The notes: generated from the sequence alone by a model not told the origin. A stretch of DNA of 64,000 nucleotides from Bog-473 sp963755495 (GCA_963755495.1 CAVWJS010000010.1:62001-126000), one strand, 5' to 3'; shown: positions 15,374 to 25,002, counted from the first letter of the stretch. Program-made: numbers and translations.

Positions 15374-16469
15374 ATGGACATGGAACGGTTGGTCGTCATC
15401 TGGTGCCCCGAACTTCAACAGGAGGGAGCCACGCGGAGAGGAAGCACGGCGCTTCGTGCAAGTGGTCGCCAGCGCCGGAGAATTGTGTCCCTGGACGCAT
15501 CCCCTCAGGCTCGGGGTCTGCGCCTTGCCGGCACGAGGGCCGGCCCGCTTTTTCGGCGGAGAGGAGATGGTTGTGTCCGGCCTGGTCGAGGCCGTGGGAG
15601 AGAATGCCCATGTCGGAGTGGCCGATGGACTCTTCGCCGCCGTTCTGGCCGCCCGCTCCCAGGTGATCGTCCCGGCGGGGGAGACGCTCCAGTTCCTGGC
15701 GCCCTGGTCGGTGGCCACCCTGGGCCGCCCCGAGCTGGCGGTCACCTTGCAGCGGCTTGGCGTCACCACGTTGGGACAGTTCGCCACTTTGCCCTCCCCG
15801 CATGTGTCAGACCGTTTCGGGGCCGACGCGGCGGCGTGCCACAAGGTGGCCCGGGCCGAAACAGGCGAATTGGCGGGAATCCGGGATCGGTCCATCGAGC
15901 GCAGGTTGCGTGTGGTCCGGGGTGAGGATCCGGACCTCGGGACCGAGCCACCTCTCTACCAACCGGGTTTCTTCGGCGGAGCCTCCGCAGCCGATACCCG
16001 TGCCGCCCTTTCTTTCACCCGGGTCCAGGACCGGCTTGGCGTCGAGGCCGTTTTGATGGGGAGGGTCCAAGGGGGCCGCGACCCGGCGGAGCAAGCGGCA
16101 CTGGTGCCATGGGGGAGCCCGGAGGCTGGATCCGCCCGCATGAGTGGCGCGCCCTGGCCGGGGCGGTTGCCGCCTCCTTCCCCCACCCAGGTGCTCCGAG
16201 TGCCTCGGCGGGCCGAGGTGGTCGACGACGCTGGCGGCGCGGTAGGGGTGAGCGGGCGGGGATTGCTCAGTGGTGAGCCCGCTCGGCTCTCGGTCGAGGG
16301 AGGTCCCTGGCAGCCCATCACCGCGTGGGCCGGCCCATGGCCGGTGACCGAGCGCTGGTGGACCGTGCGCCGGCGCCGGGCTTGGGTACAGGCGGTGACG
16401 GGGGACGGTGTGGCTCGACTGCTCTGCACCGAGCGGGCGCAATGGTGGGTCGAAGCGCTTTATGACTGA
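15374..16469 (+). CDS. imuB: ImuB, Y-family polymerase homologue (N-terminal frameshift and apparent deletion)
   Basis: The gene starts well (MDMERLVVIWCPELQQ, similar to the usual ImuB start with WCP), but that frame soon loses similarity. The rest of ImuB continues in another frame from about 15430: EEARRFVQVVASAGELCPW, LGVCALPARGPARFFGGEE, then little-finger-like sequence and the typical end RAQWWVEALYD. Between the two parts roughly 55-60 residues of the palm region expected in ImuB are missing. Total coding length is about 365 residues against roughly 480-530 in the family. ImuB is a non-catalytic adaptor binding the beta clamp and DnaE2. A real deletion, pseudogene or misassembly are all possible. 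It follows ImuA' by 6 bp. Confidence 0.75.
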
Positions 16470-19400
16470 CCGCCACATGACTGAACAGCCGGTCTATGCC
16501 GAGCTGCATGCCCACTCGGGCTTCAGCTTTCTGGACGGCAGCAGTGACCCCGAGGAATTGGTGGCCGAAGCCCATCGGCTGGGCCTGGCCGCACTGGCCT
16601 TGACCGACCATCACGGGTTCTACGGGGTGGTGCGCTTCGCCGAGGCGGCTCGGGTCTGTGGGCTGCCGACCGTCTTCGGAACCGAAGTGACCTTGGCGCC
16701 GGCCGGGCCCCGTACCGGTGAGCCCGATCCGAGCGGGAACCATCTCATCGTGTTGGCTCGGGATCCCGAGGGTTACGCCCGGCTGTCGACCGTCCTGGCC
16801 GAGGCCCACCTCGAGGGCGGGGAGAAAGGGCGACCCATCTTCACCCTGGAGGCCCTGGCGGAGGCGGCGCGGGACCACTGGCTGGTGCTCACCGGATGCC
16901 GGAAAGGGGCGGTGGCCGCCGCGCTGATGGAGGCGGGTCCCCGGGCGGCCTCCCGGGAGGTGGGTCGCTTGGTGGAGGCGTTCGGGCGGTCCAATTTGGC
17001 GGTCGAATTGTGGGATCACGGGGACCCGCTCGACACGGCCCGCAATGACGCCCTGGCCCTGCTGGCCGTCGAGTGGGGGGTCGACGCGGTGGCTACCAAC
17101 AATGTGCATTACGCCACGCCGGCCGGGTTCCGCCTGGCCACCACCCTGGCCGCTATCCGGGCTCGGCGACCCTTAGCCGAGCTGGAGGGCTGGCTCCCCT
17201 CGGCCCCGGCGGCCTGCCTGCGGGGGCCCGGCGAGCAGCTTCGGCGCTTCGCCCGCTGGCCCGGGGTGGTCGAGCGGGCGGGCGAGTTGGGTCTGGCCTG
17301 TGCTTTTGACTTGCGTTTGGTGGCTCCCCGGTTGCCCGACTTTCCCGTGCCGGAAGGGATGGACGAGCAGGGCTATCTACGCCAGCTGGTGACCGAGGGA
17401 GCGCTCGAGCGCTACGGCCCGCCTCACGACGAGCGGGTGTCCGGGGCCTGGGCCCAGCTCGAGCACGAGCTCGAGGTCATCGGCGGGTTGGGGTTCGCCG
17501 GCTACTTCCTGGTCGTCTGGGACATCGCCCGGGTCTGCCGTCAGCTGAACATTTACTGCCAGGGCCGGGGCTCGGCCGCCAACTCGGCCGTCTGTTACGC
17601 CCTCGGGGTGACCAACGTCGACGCGGTCGATCTCGGCCTCCTCTTCGAGCGCTTCTTGTCCCCCGCCCGGGATGGGCCACCGGACATCGATGTCGACATC
17701 GAATCGAACCGGCGCGAGGAGGTCATTCAGTACGTCTACGAACGATACGGCCGTCGTCACGCGGCGCAGGTGGCCAACGTCATCACCTACCGTCCCCGCT
17801 CGGCCGTGCGTGACGTAGGGAAGGCCTTTGGGTTCACACCTGAGCAGGCGGAGGGCTGGGCGGCGGGGATCGACCGGGTCAACCGGGGGGCGGCCGCGGC
17901 GGAGGCGGTCGGGGCGGCCGTCGACGGTGGGGGTGAAGGAATCCCCCCGTTGGTGGCCGAGCTGGCGGCCGAGGTGCTGGACCGCCCGCGCCATCTCGGC
18001 ATTCACTCGGCCGGCATGGTGCTGTGTGACCGGCCGGTGATCGAGGTCTGTCCCGTGGAGTGGGGGCGCATGCCCGGGCGCAGCGTGCTGCAGTGGGACA
18101 AGGACGACTGCGCGGCCATCGGGCTGGTGAAGTTCGATCTGCTCGGGCTGGGCATGCTCGAGGCCTTGCACCGTATGGTCGACCTCGTCGGACAATTCCA
18201 TGGGGTGGCCGTTGACCTGGCCCAGCTGCCCCAGGAACCAGCCGTCTATGACCTCTTGTCCCAGGCCGACACGGTCGGCGTCTTTCAGGTCGAGAGCCGG
18301 GCCCAGATGGGGACGCTGCCCCGGGTCGAACCACGTTGCTTCTACGACCTGGCGATCGAGGTGGCCCTCATCCGGCCGGGACCCATTCAAGGCCACGCTG
18401 TCAACCCCTACATCCGCCGGCGGCGGGGCGAGGAGGCGGTCACCTACCTGCACCCGTTGCTCGAGCCCATCTTGCGCCGGACGCTCGGTGTCCCGCTGTT
18501 CCAAGAGCAGCTGATGGAGATGGCAGTGGCCATCGCCGGGTTCAGCGCGGCCGAAGCCGACGAGTTGCGCCAGGCCATGGCGGCCAAACGATCAGCCGCC
18601 CGTATGGAGAAGATGCGGGCCCGGCTCTACGCGGGCATGGCCGAGCGCGAGGTGGTGGGTGAGGTGGCCGACCAGATCTTCGCCGCGCTGGCCGCCTTCG
18701 CCAACTTTGGCTTTCCCGAGTCGCATTCGGTGTCGTTCGCGCATCTTGTCTATGCGAGTAGCTGGCTCAAGCTGCACTACCCGGCGGCATTCGCCGCCGG
18801 CCTTCTCAATTCCCAGCCCATGGGGTTCTGGTCCCCCCAGTCCCTGGTGGCCGACGCCCGCCGCCACGGGGTGGTCGTGCGCCGGCCTCATGTGAACCGC
18901 TCTGAGGTGGGGGCGTCGTTGGAGGCCAACGAGGCATTGGGAGATGGCCCAGGGGACGATCCGGTGCTGCGACTGGGACTGGCTTCGGTGCGCGGGGTGG
19001 GCGAAACGGTGTCAGAGCGGATCGTGGCCGGACGGCCCTGGGCCGGGGGCGAGGATCTGGTGCGCCGGGCCGGGGTGTCGCGGGCCCAACTGGAAACGTT
19101 GGCGGCGGCCGGCGCACTCGATACGGAGGAGCACGCCACAGCGGGCTCCCGCCGCCGCTTGCTGTGGGCGGCCGGCGCTGCGGCACAGGGCACGTCGGAT
19201 CGCTTGCCCGGAATTGTGGTGGGGTCCGAGGCCCCGTCTCTGCCCGAACCGACCTTGTACGACTCGGTGGGCGACGACCTGTGGGCCATGGGGCTGGCGC
19301 CCGAGCAGACGGCCATGCACCTGGCCCGGGAGCGGCTCGAGGCCATGGGAGTGGTGAGGGCCAGCGACCTTCCGGGGTGGAGTGACGGGGACCGGGTATC

Positions 19401-19665
19401 GGTGGCCGGCGTGGTGACGCACCGGCAGCACCCCGAGACGGCGCACGGGGCGGTCTTCGTCAACCTCGAGGACGAGACCGGTCATGTGAACGTGGTCTTT
19501 TCACGCGGGGCCTGGGCGCGTTGGAAGCCGGTGGCCCGCCATTCACCGGTGCTCCTCATACGAGGTCGTCTCCAATTGGGGCAAGGGACGGTCAACCTGA
19601 CGGCCGAGCGGGTGGAGGCATTGGCGGTGGGGACGGCCGTGCCCGCCAGCCGTGATTTCCGTTGA
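16462..19665 (+). CDS. dnaE2: Error-prone DNA polymerase III alpha subunit DnaE2
   Basis: A C-family polymerase of 1067 residues (1062 from the alternative ATG 16477). An N-terminal PHP domain is visible (AELHAHSGFSFLDG, LTDHHGFYG). Catalytic acids are in GPPDIDVDIESNRREE and VKFDLLGLGMLEAL. The thumb and finger segment FPESHSVSFAHLVYASSWLK, followed by LNSQPMGFWSPQSL, is characteristic of DnaE2 rather than replicative DnaE1. The C-terminal OB fold ends in VNLTAERVEAL. It overlaps the ImuB stop by 8 bp, so it is translated from the same LexA-controlled message. Role: mutagenic lesion bypass. Confidence 0.95.
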   Translation: MTDRHMTEQPVYAELHAHSGFSFLDGSSDPEELVAEAHRLGLAALALTDHHGFYGVVRFAEAARVCGLPTVFGTEVTLAPAGPRTGEPDPSGNHLIVLARDPEGYARLSTVLAEAHLEGGEKGRPIFTLEALAEAARDHWLVLTGCRKGAVAAALMEAGPRAASREVGRLVEAFGRSNLAVELWDHGDPLDTARNDALALLAVEWGVDAVATNNVHYATPAGFRLATTLAAIRARRPLAELEGWLPSAPAACLRGPGEQLRRFARWPGVVERAGELGLACAFDLRLVAPRLPDFPVPEGMDEQGYLRQLVTEGALERYGPPHDERVSGAWAQLEHELEVIGGLGFAGYFLVVWDIARVCRQLNIYCQGRGSAANSAVCYALGVTNVDAVDLGLLFERFLSPARDGPPDIDVDIESNRREEVIQYVYERYGRRHAAQVANVITYRPRSAVRDVGKAFGFTPEQAEGWAAGIDRVNRGAAAAEAVGAAVDGGGEGIPPLVAELAAEVLDRPRHLGIHSAGMVLCDRPVIEVCPVEWGRMPGRSVLQWDKDDCAAIGLVKFDLLGLGMLEALHRMVDLVGQFHGVAVDLAQLPQEPAVYDLLSQADTVGVFQVESRAQMGTLPRVEPRCFYDLAIEVALIRPGPIQGHAVNPYIRRRRGEEAVTYLHPLLEPILRRTLGVPLFQEQLMEMAVAIAGFSAAEADELRQAMAAKRSAARMEKMRARLYAGMAEREVVGEVADQIFAALAAFANFGFPESHSVSFAHLVYASSWLKLHYPAAFAAGLLNSQPMGFWSPQSLVADARRHGVVVRRPHVNRSEVGASLEANEALGDGPGDDPVLRLGLASVRGVGETVSERIVAGRPWAGGEDLVRRAGVSRAQLETLAAAGALDTEEHATAGSRRRLLWAAGAAAQGTSDRLPGIVVGSEAPSLPEPTLYDSVGDDLWAMGLAPEQTAMHLARERLEAMGVVRASDLPGWSDGDRVSVAGVVTHRQHPETAHGAVFVNLEDETGHVNVVFSRGAWARWKPVARHSPVLLIRGRLQLGQGTVNLTAERVEALAVGTAVPASRDFR

Positions 19666-19764
19666 GTTCAGCGTTGCCGTGTTTCCGCATCGCCCTTTGC
19701 AACGCACTCCCCTGCTGACCGGACATGGGCAACGGTCCTCATCTAGCCTGGAGCACCAGGGGAA

Positions 19765-20637
19765 ATGGGAGCAGCAACTCGTCTCATAGGACTCGTCGCT
19801 CTGGGGGGCGTCGTTGCACTCGGGAGCCCGGCAGCGGCCACCGCCCCGCCTCGTCACGCAACCAGTCCCGCCCGTGAGGTGAGCACTGCGACGGTCACCA
19901 GCGTTTCGTTCACGGTCGATCTGCAGGCGCGCCTTCCCGCACAACGCAGCGCGCACTTGTCGGTGCAGGGTCAGATGGATTTCGTTCACCACACCCTCGT
20001 CGCCACCGTCACCGTGCCGCTCACCACGCTCCCTGCCTCGACTTCCACCGCCACCGCCACCGCCACGCCCGACACGCCTTCGATCACCCTCCATACGGAG
20101 TGGGTGAACCAACACGCGTATATGTCGGTTCCCTCCTCCTGGACGGCGTTGGCCAAAGGGGCGCACACCCTGGCTCTTCCGACGTCATCTTCGTTGCAAC
20201 GAATGGTGACGACCGCTCTCACGCAGTCCGCTGTCGCGCTGACCTACGCCAAGCTCCTGCTCGACGAGTTGACCGACCATCGCACCGCGCTCCGTCTAGG
20301 TTCCCGCACGATCGGTGGTGTACCGGCCACGGGGTCCAAGGTTCATCTGACGCTGGCGCAGCTTCTCAAGCTGGTGCCTGAGCTGTCGCCCACCATGACA
20401 AAGGCCGCCACTCGCTTGGCCGGCCAGACGATCCCGTCCACGGTGTGGGTGGACCGCCGGGGACGGCTGGTCGAGGTCGATCTGGCTCAGTCCAAAGGTG
20501 CGACGGCGTGGGTGAGCGGCACCCTGCGGTTCTCGCACTATGGTGCGCCGGCCGTGGCACCGGTACCGCCCGCGGCCACCGTGAAGCCGATTCCGCGTGC
20601 GCTGGCGCAGCTGCTGGGCCGGTGGTACTACTTCTGA
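19765..20637 (+). CDS. Secreted hypothetical protein, possibly LolA/LppX-like fold
   Basis: A 290-residue protein with a clear Sec signal (ATRLIGLVALGGVVALGSPAAATA) but no lipobox cysteine. The mature part is Thr/Ala-rich, with alternating beta-type segments (TATVTSVSFTVDLQAR, RSAHLSVQGQMDFVH, TLRFSHYG). It resembles in style the periplasmic LppX/LprG/LolA-like antiparallel sheet proteins that bind lipids, although I cannot confirm homology. It is monocistronic, starting 99 bp after DnaE2. Purine-rich bases (AGGGGAA) touch the ATG. Confidence 0.65.
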   Translation: MGAATRLIGLVALGGVVALGSPAAATAPPRHATSPAREVSTATVTSVSFTVDLQARLPAQRSAHLSVQGQMDFVHHTLVATVTVPLTTLPASTSTATATATPDTPSITLHTEWVNQHAYMSVPSSWTALAKGAHTLALPTSSSLQRMVTTALTQSAVALTYAKLLLDELTDHRTALRLGSRTIGGVPATGSKVHLTLAQLLKLVPELSPTMTKAATRLAGQTIPSTVWVDRRGRLVEVDLAQSKGATAWVSGTLRFSHYGAPAVAPVPPAATVKPIPRALAQLLGRWYYF

Positions 20638-20712
20638 GCCCGAGGATCACCGGATGGTTGTCGGCTCGCTCTTCTTGACGGCGGCGAGCGAAGCGGGTGA
20701 GGGTGGTACGCC

Positions 20713-21738
20713 ATGAGCCGCCCCCTTTCCAACGTCGACCCGGCCCTGCGGCACTGCTGGCATCCGGTGGCGCGTCCGTCGGAAGTGACCGCGCGACCAC
20801 AGAGGTTCATGCTGCTGGGGGAGCCGTGGGTTCTCTATAGGGCTGAGGGGAAGATCGTGGCCTTCGCTGATCGGTGCCCACATCGGCGCACACCGCTTTC
20901 GATAGGGCATTGCGAGGATGGGGTGCTGCAGTGCGCCTACCACGGCTGGCGGTTCGATTCCTCGGGAGCTTGCATCGAGATCCCTGCGCTAGGGGCAGGT
21001 GCGCACCTGCCCCCGGCCGCCCGGCTCTCTGCTCCGGCCGGATTGGTGGAAGCCCATGGCATGGTGTTCTTGGCGCCGGAGACTCCCATCGCCCCCCTCG
21101 GCTCTATTCCCGAGGCCGATAACCCCTCGTTCGAAGCGGGAGAGCTGCCCACCTTGTCGGCAAGGGCGTCGGCTGGATTGCTGGCGGACAACTTTCTCGA
21201 TGTGGCGCACTTTCCCTTCGTCCACGACGGGACATTTGGGGCCGACGAGGCAGCCGAGGTGCCGCTGTACTCAGTGGCGCGGGACGGTTGGTCGTTCACC
21301 ATGTCGTACGAGCACTCGTTCGCCAATCGAGAGGATCCCGGTGTCCTCGCCGGCCTGCGCCCCCTGGTGCAGAACCGCCGCTTGACCTACCGCCTCGACG
21401 CTCCCTTCCACTTGAGCCTGCGCATCGAATTCATCGAGGCAGGCGGGACGAACGTGATCGGGTTCTTCTTGCAACCCGAATCGTCTGAGCGCTGTCGGAT
21501 CTTCACCACTCTGTGGCGCGACGACCTCTCGGGCGACCCGACCCGGATGGCCGAGGCGATCGACTTCGAGGTGGCGGTCTTCCGCGAGGACCTCGTCATT
21601 CAAGAAGCATTCGACGAACTGGTCCTGCCGTTGAATCCTACGGCCGAGGTGCACACCCGGGCCGATCGCACGACGCTCGAGCTACGGCGTGTGCTGTCCG
21701 ATCTGGTCGGGGCGGCCGCGGACGCTGAGGTCCCATGA
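20713..21738 (+). CDS. Rieske [2Fe-2S] non-heme iron oxygenase, alpha subunit type
   Basis: A 341-residue two-domain oxygenase. The Rieske ligands are C55 and H57 (RCPHRRTPL) with C74 and H77 (CAYHGWRFD). The catalytic mononuclear iron site is ADNFLDVAHFPFVH (N160, H166, H171). The layout and length resemble VanA, caffeine demethylase NdmA and hypoxanthine oxygenase HpxD. It needs a reductase, which is not encoded nearby. Its stop overlaps the start of upp (ATGA), so it is translationally coupled to uracil salvage. Together with the following deaminase and permease this suggests a nucleobase or N-methylated base as substrate (inference). Confidence 0.88.
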   Translation: MSRPLSNVDPALRHCWHPVARPSEVTARPQRFMLLGEPWVLYRAEGKIVAFADRCPHRRTPLSIGHCEDGVLQCAYHGWRFDSSGACIEIPALGAGAHLPPAARLSAPAGLVEAHGMVFLAPETPIAPLGSIPEADNPSFEAGELPTLSARASAGLLADNFLDVAHFPFVHDGTFGADEAAEVPLYSVARDGWSFTMSYEHSFANREDPGVLAGLRPLVQNRRLTYRLDAPFHLSLRIEFIEAGGTNVIGFFLQPESSERCRIFTTLWRDDLSGDPTRMAEAIDFEVAVFREDLVIQEAFDELVLPLNPTAEVHTRADRTTLELRRVLSDLVGAAADAEVP

Positions 21739-22367
21739 ATGGCGTCACGCTGCTCGATCACCCAGTGGTGGCGCACCGGGTCACGACGCTGCGCGACAAG
21801 CGCACGGACCGCGACACGTTTCGACAGCTGATCTCGGAGATCTCCCGCTTCTTGGCCTACGAGGCGCTGCGCGATCTCGGGACCACCCCGGTCGTAGTCG
21901 ACACCCCGGTCGTCGACGGCGCGCCGGGACGCAGGGTGACCGAGAACATCCTCGTCGTGCCGATCCTGCGGGCCGGATTGGGCATGGTGCAGGCCATGCA
22001 AGAGGTGGTGCCCTTGACCGAGGTGGCCCACGTCGGCTTGCGGCGTGACGAGCACACCCTTCACTCCGAGGTCTACCTCAACCGGCTGCCAGCGGACCTG
22101 ACGGGACGCCGAGTCATCGTCTGCGATCCGATGCTGGCCACCGGCGGTTCGTTGGTTCAGGTGTGCGACCTGGTGGTGGACCGGGGTGCCCGAGAGGTGC
22201 TCGCCCTCTGTGTCATAGCGTCGGTTCGGGGGATCGCCTCGTTTCACGTGGCGCACCCCACGGTCGGGCTCTATTGCGCCGCGGTCGATCCCGAACTGAA
22301 CGAGGCGGGCTACATCGTGCCGGGGCTCGGCGACGCGGGGGACCGGCTTTTCGGTCCGCCCGGCTGA
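21735..22367 (+). CDS. upp: Uracil phosphoribosyltransferase
   Basis: A 210-residue Upp of normal length. The N-terminal TLRDKRTDRDTFRQLISEIS, the PILRAGLGM loop, the PRPP-binding VCDPMLATGGS and the C-terminal uracil pocket LNEAGYIVPGLGDAGDRLFG are all present. It converts uracil and PRPP to UMP. ATG 21735 overlaps the Rieske oxygenase stop by 4 bp. The cytosine deaminase gene is convergent and ends 25 bp away, giving a cytosine-to-uracil-to-UMP route. Confidence 0.96.
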   Translation: MNGVTLLDHPVVAHRVTTLRDKRTDRDTFRQLISEISRFLAYEALRDLGTTPVVVDTPVVDGAPGRRVTENILVVPILRAGLGMVQAMQEVVPLTEVAHVGLRRDEHTLHSEVYLNRLPADLTGRRVIVCDPMLATGGSLVQVCDLVVDRGAREVLALCVIASVRGIASFHVAHPTVGLYCAAVDPELNEAGYIVPGLGDAGDRLFGPPG

Positions 22368-22391
22368 GGGCCGACCCTGGGCGAGGCCGCC

Positions 22392-22861
22392 CTAACGACC
22401 CGATGTCCTCGTACCAGAGCTCGGGGTGGGCCGCGATGAAGCTGCCCAGCAACTCGATGCACTCAGGATCGTCGAGGGTAATGACCTCGGTGCCGTGCTG
22501 CGGCCACCCAGTCGTGGCCGCCGACGAAGTTCTCTGCCTCGCCGATGACGACCGTGCCGATCTGGAACTGGCGGATGAGGCCACTGCAGTACCAGCACGG
22601 CGAAAGCGTCGTGACCATCACACAGTCGGCGTAATGCCGACGCCGCCCCGCATTGCGGAATGCTGCCGTCTCGGCATGGGTCGAGGCATCGTCGTCCTGG
22701 ACCCGGCGGTTGTGCCCTCGCCCGAGCAGCGTCCCGTCGCGATCGAAGAGGGCGGCGCCGATGGGGATGCCACCCTCGGCGAGCCCTGCCCTGGCCTCCT
22801 CGCGCGCCACGGCCAGGAATTCTCGGGCCGCGGCCTCCGTGAGCGGCTCATTTGCGGTCAC
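22392..22861 (-). pseudogene. Fcy1-type cytosine/nucleoside deaminase (two apparent +1 frameshifts)
   Basis: Frame one gives residues 1-116, including the zinc site HAETAAF (His, catalytic Glu) and TLSPCWYCSG (two Cys). It is close to yeast cytosine deaminase Fcy1, with EGGIPIGAALFD and LGRGHN. After GGHDWVAAA the similarity moves to another frame (GTEVITLDDPECIELL, FIAAHPELWYEDIG), needing one base removed near 22494-22505. One more base removed in the C run near 22400 would end the protein at DIGR, right where Fcy1 ends (FEDIGE). The 470 bp length is 3n+2, matching two extra bases; the restored protein would be 155 residues. Sequencing error or recent pseudogene. Confidence 0.78.
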
Positions 22862-22887
22862 GGGGCGCTCCGGCGAGAGTCATGTGC

Positions 22888-23504
22888 ATGACCGCAGATC
22901 GTACCTACGCCGCCATGGTCGGAAGCCAGGCGGTCGAACTGCCTCTGGTGCCCCTCTCCGACGACCTGACCATCGCGCTGTTGATCTGCGTGGATCATGG
23001 CGTGGCCTTCGCCGAGGTGGCGGGGCGCGAGTTAGCCGACCTTATGCGGCCGGCCGCACCCGAGATCGTGGTGTCGGTGGCCACCATGGGCATACCCCTG
23101 GCAATCGAGGCCAGCCGGGCGCTGGGGCTCGACGACTATGTGATCTTGCACAAGACGCCGAAGATCCACCTGGGCGAGACGTGGTCCGAGCCGGTCACCT
23201 CTATCACCACGGACAAGCCCCAGCGATTGCGCATGGACCCGGCCCGCGTCGACGCCGTGCGCGGGCGCCGGGTGGCAGTGGTCGACGACATCATCTCGAC
23301 GGGTGCCTCCACCTTGGCCGCACTGCGCCTGGTCCGGCGCATCGGGGCCGAGCCAGTGGTCATCGGCACGCTCATGACCGAGGGCTCGGGTGGCGCGCTG
23401 CCCTGGGAGCGGACGCCGACAACGTCCGCTCCCTCGGGTCAATGCCGCTCTTTCGGCCCGGCCCGGACGGTAGCGGCAGGCTGATCGAGGACTGGGAGGG
23501 TTAG
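22888..23504 (+). CDS. Type I phosphoribosyltransferase, purine-type (C-terminal frameshift)
   Basis: An adenine/xanthine-phosphoribosyltransferase-like protein. The PRPP motif is VAVVDDIISTGAS, with VSVATMGIPLAIEASRALG earlier and HKTPKIHLGETWSEPV in the middle. ATG 22888 (MTADRTYAAM) is chosen; 22882 is possible. As given, the frame runs to 23484 with an unrelated tail. One missing base near 23387-23391 restores WRAALGADADNVRSLG and SMPLF, ending at TAG 23502-23504, which abuts the permease stop. It salvages a base to a nucleotide. The deaminase is divergent. Confidence 0.82.
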
Positions 23505-25002
23505 CTACAAGAGTCCTTCGGCCTTGAGGAGGACGTCTTGCTCGTCGGCCTGCTTGCGGACACCGCCGTACGCCGAGGATCAAGTACACCAGGCCGCCGA
23601 CGCCGAAGCCCAGGAACACGCTGAAGTCGGCCCCGAAATTCGCTGGGTAATTCGTGGTGTGGAACGTGAGCTCGTTCAGCCAGTGCGGGAGCGTGAAGGT
23701 GGCCGAGAGTGCCGAGATAGCGGCGTACATGCCCACCAACTGGGCAATGAGTGCCGGCCAATACACGCCGCCCGAACGCCAGTAGAGGCTGTCGCTTCCC
23801 GTTTTTTGCAACTCGGCCGGCACGTAGCGGTAGCGGCGCAGAATCCAGTCGACCACGAAGATGGCCGCCCACGGCGCGATCCAGACGATCACGACGTCCA
23901 CGAAGTCACTCAGATATGTCGAGAACGATGAGTTGAAGACGGCGTACATCGTCACGCCCAGCGCAATGATGCAGTCAATGATGACCGCCTGGTAGCGCTT
24001 GACCGGTATCCCGATGGCCTGCAGTGTCACGCCGGAGGAATACATGTCCAGGCTGTTGATACAGAAGAGCTGGAGGGCGGCAAAGATCATGAAGACCACG
24101 ACCAACCAGGGGGGGATCACGCCCTGGTGCGCCAGGGGCAAGAATCCCCCCGTGCCTTGTCCGATGCCCACGATGAAGGTGGCCACGGCGGCCCCCAAGG
24201 TCATGATGAGAATTTCAGGGAGCGCAGTGCCCAGGAACACCCAACCCACGATGCCTCTCTTCGAGGTGTCAACGGCGCAATAGCGGGTGTAGTCATTGCC
24301 GCATTCGGTCCAACCCAGCCCACTCAGAGCGATGGTGAAAGCCAACCCCTCCGTATAGGTCTCCCAGTCGGCGCTGTGGACCCCATGGAGATGCGCGTGC
24401 GGGATTGCAAAGCCAAGGAGGATGGCGAAGAGGATGACGAAGGGGATGATCAGGGCGCGGAGCGACTTCACAATGGTGGCGTGGCCGAGGAAGGGCAGGA
24501 CGCCCTGGATCAGCACGGCGACGATGACCAGAATCACCTTCGCCGGGTCGCCGAACGAGAATCCGGCCTTCGTGATGAGTACGAGCCCCGCCCCGACAAT
24601 AAGGATGAGCCCTTCGACCTCGAACCCGATCTGGGTCACCCAGTTGAAGAACGAAATGGGTCGCGAGCCATTGGGGCCATAACTGGCCCGGTTGATGGCA
24701 AAGACGGTGGTTCCCGTCTGCGGGCCCTGGAGAGAGCAAATTCCCAACAGGAAGTACGAGAGGTTTCCGATGACGATGAGGGACAGAGCCTGGATGAACG
24801 TGAACTTGAACACGCTCATCAAAATGCAGCCGTAGATGAAGTACTCCACCTGAATGCTGGCGCCGGCCCACATGCCGAAGATGTCCCTCGGCTTGGCCCA
24901 ACGTTCGCTTGGGGGGATGAAGTCCACCCCGTGTTGTTCGACGTGGAACGCCTCGTCGGACTGCGGGTCGTGGATGACCGCTACGTCTTCTGCGATTGCC
25001 AC
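23505..25002 (-). CDS. NCS1-family cytosine/purine permease (C-terminal frameshift)
   Basis: A roughly 498-residue, 12-helix nucleobase:cation symporter-1. WAKPRDIFGMWAGASIQVEY and ISFFNWVTQIGFEVEG are family-like, as is ALSGLGWTECGNDYTRYC. The start is GTG 25002, set by GGAGG 7 bp upstream (VAIAEDVAVI). Near the end one extra base around the codons after YLILG turns the tail into another frame. Removing it gives YGGVRKQADEQD and a stop at 23505-23507, directly abutting the phosphoribosyltransferase stop. NCS1 carriers import cytosine, purines, allantoin or hydantoins. The neighbours favour cytosine or a purine. Confidence 0.85.

Noticed and set aside
20945..20975. tRNA T-loop-like string (GGTTCGATTCC)
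   Set aside because: It is inside the coding sequence of the Rieske domain and no acceptor, D or anticodon arms pair around it.
23032..23500. C-terminal extension of the NCS1 permease antisense to the phosphoribosyltransferase
   Set aside because: The extension is the result of a frameshift; the repaired gene stops at 23505.
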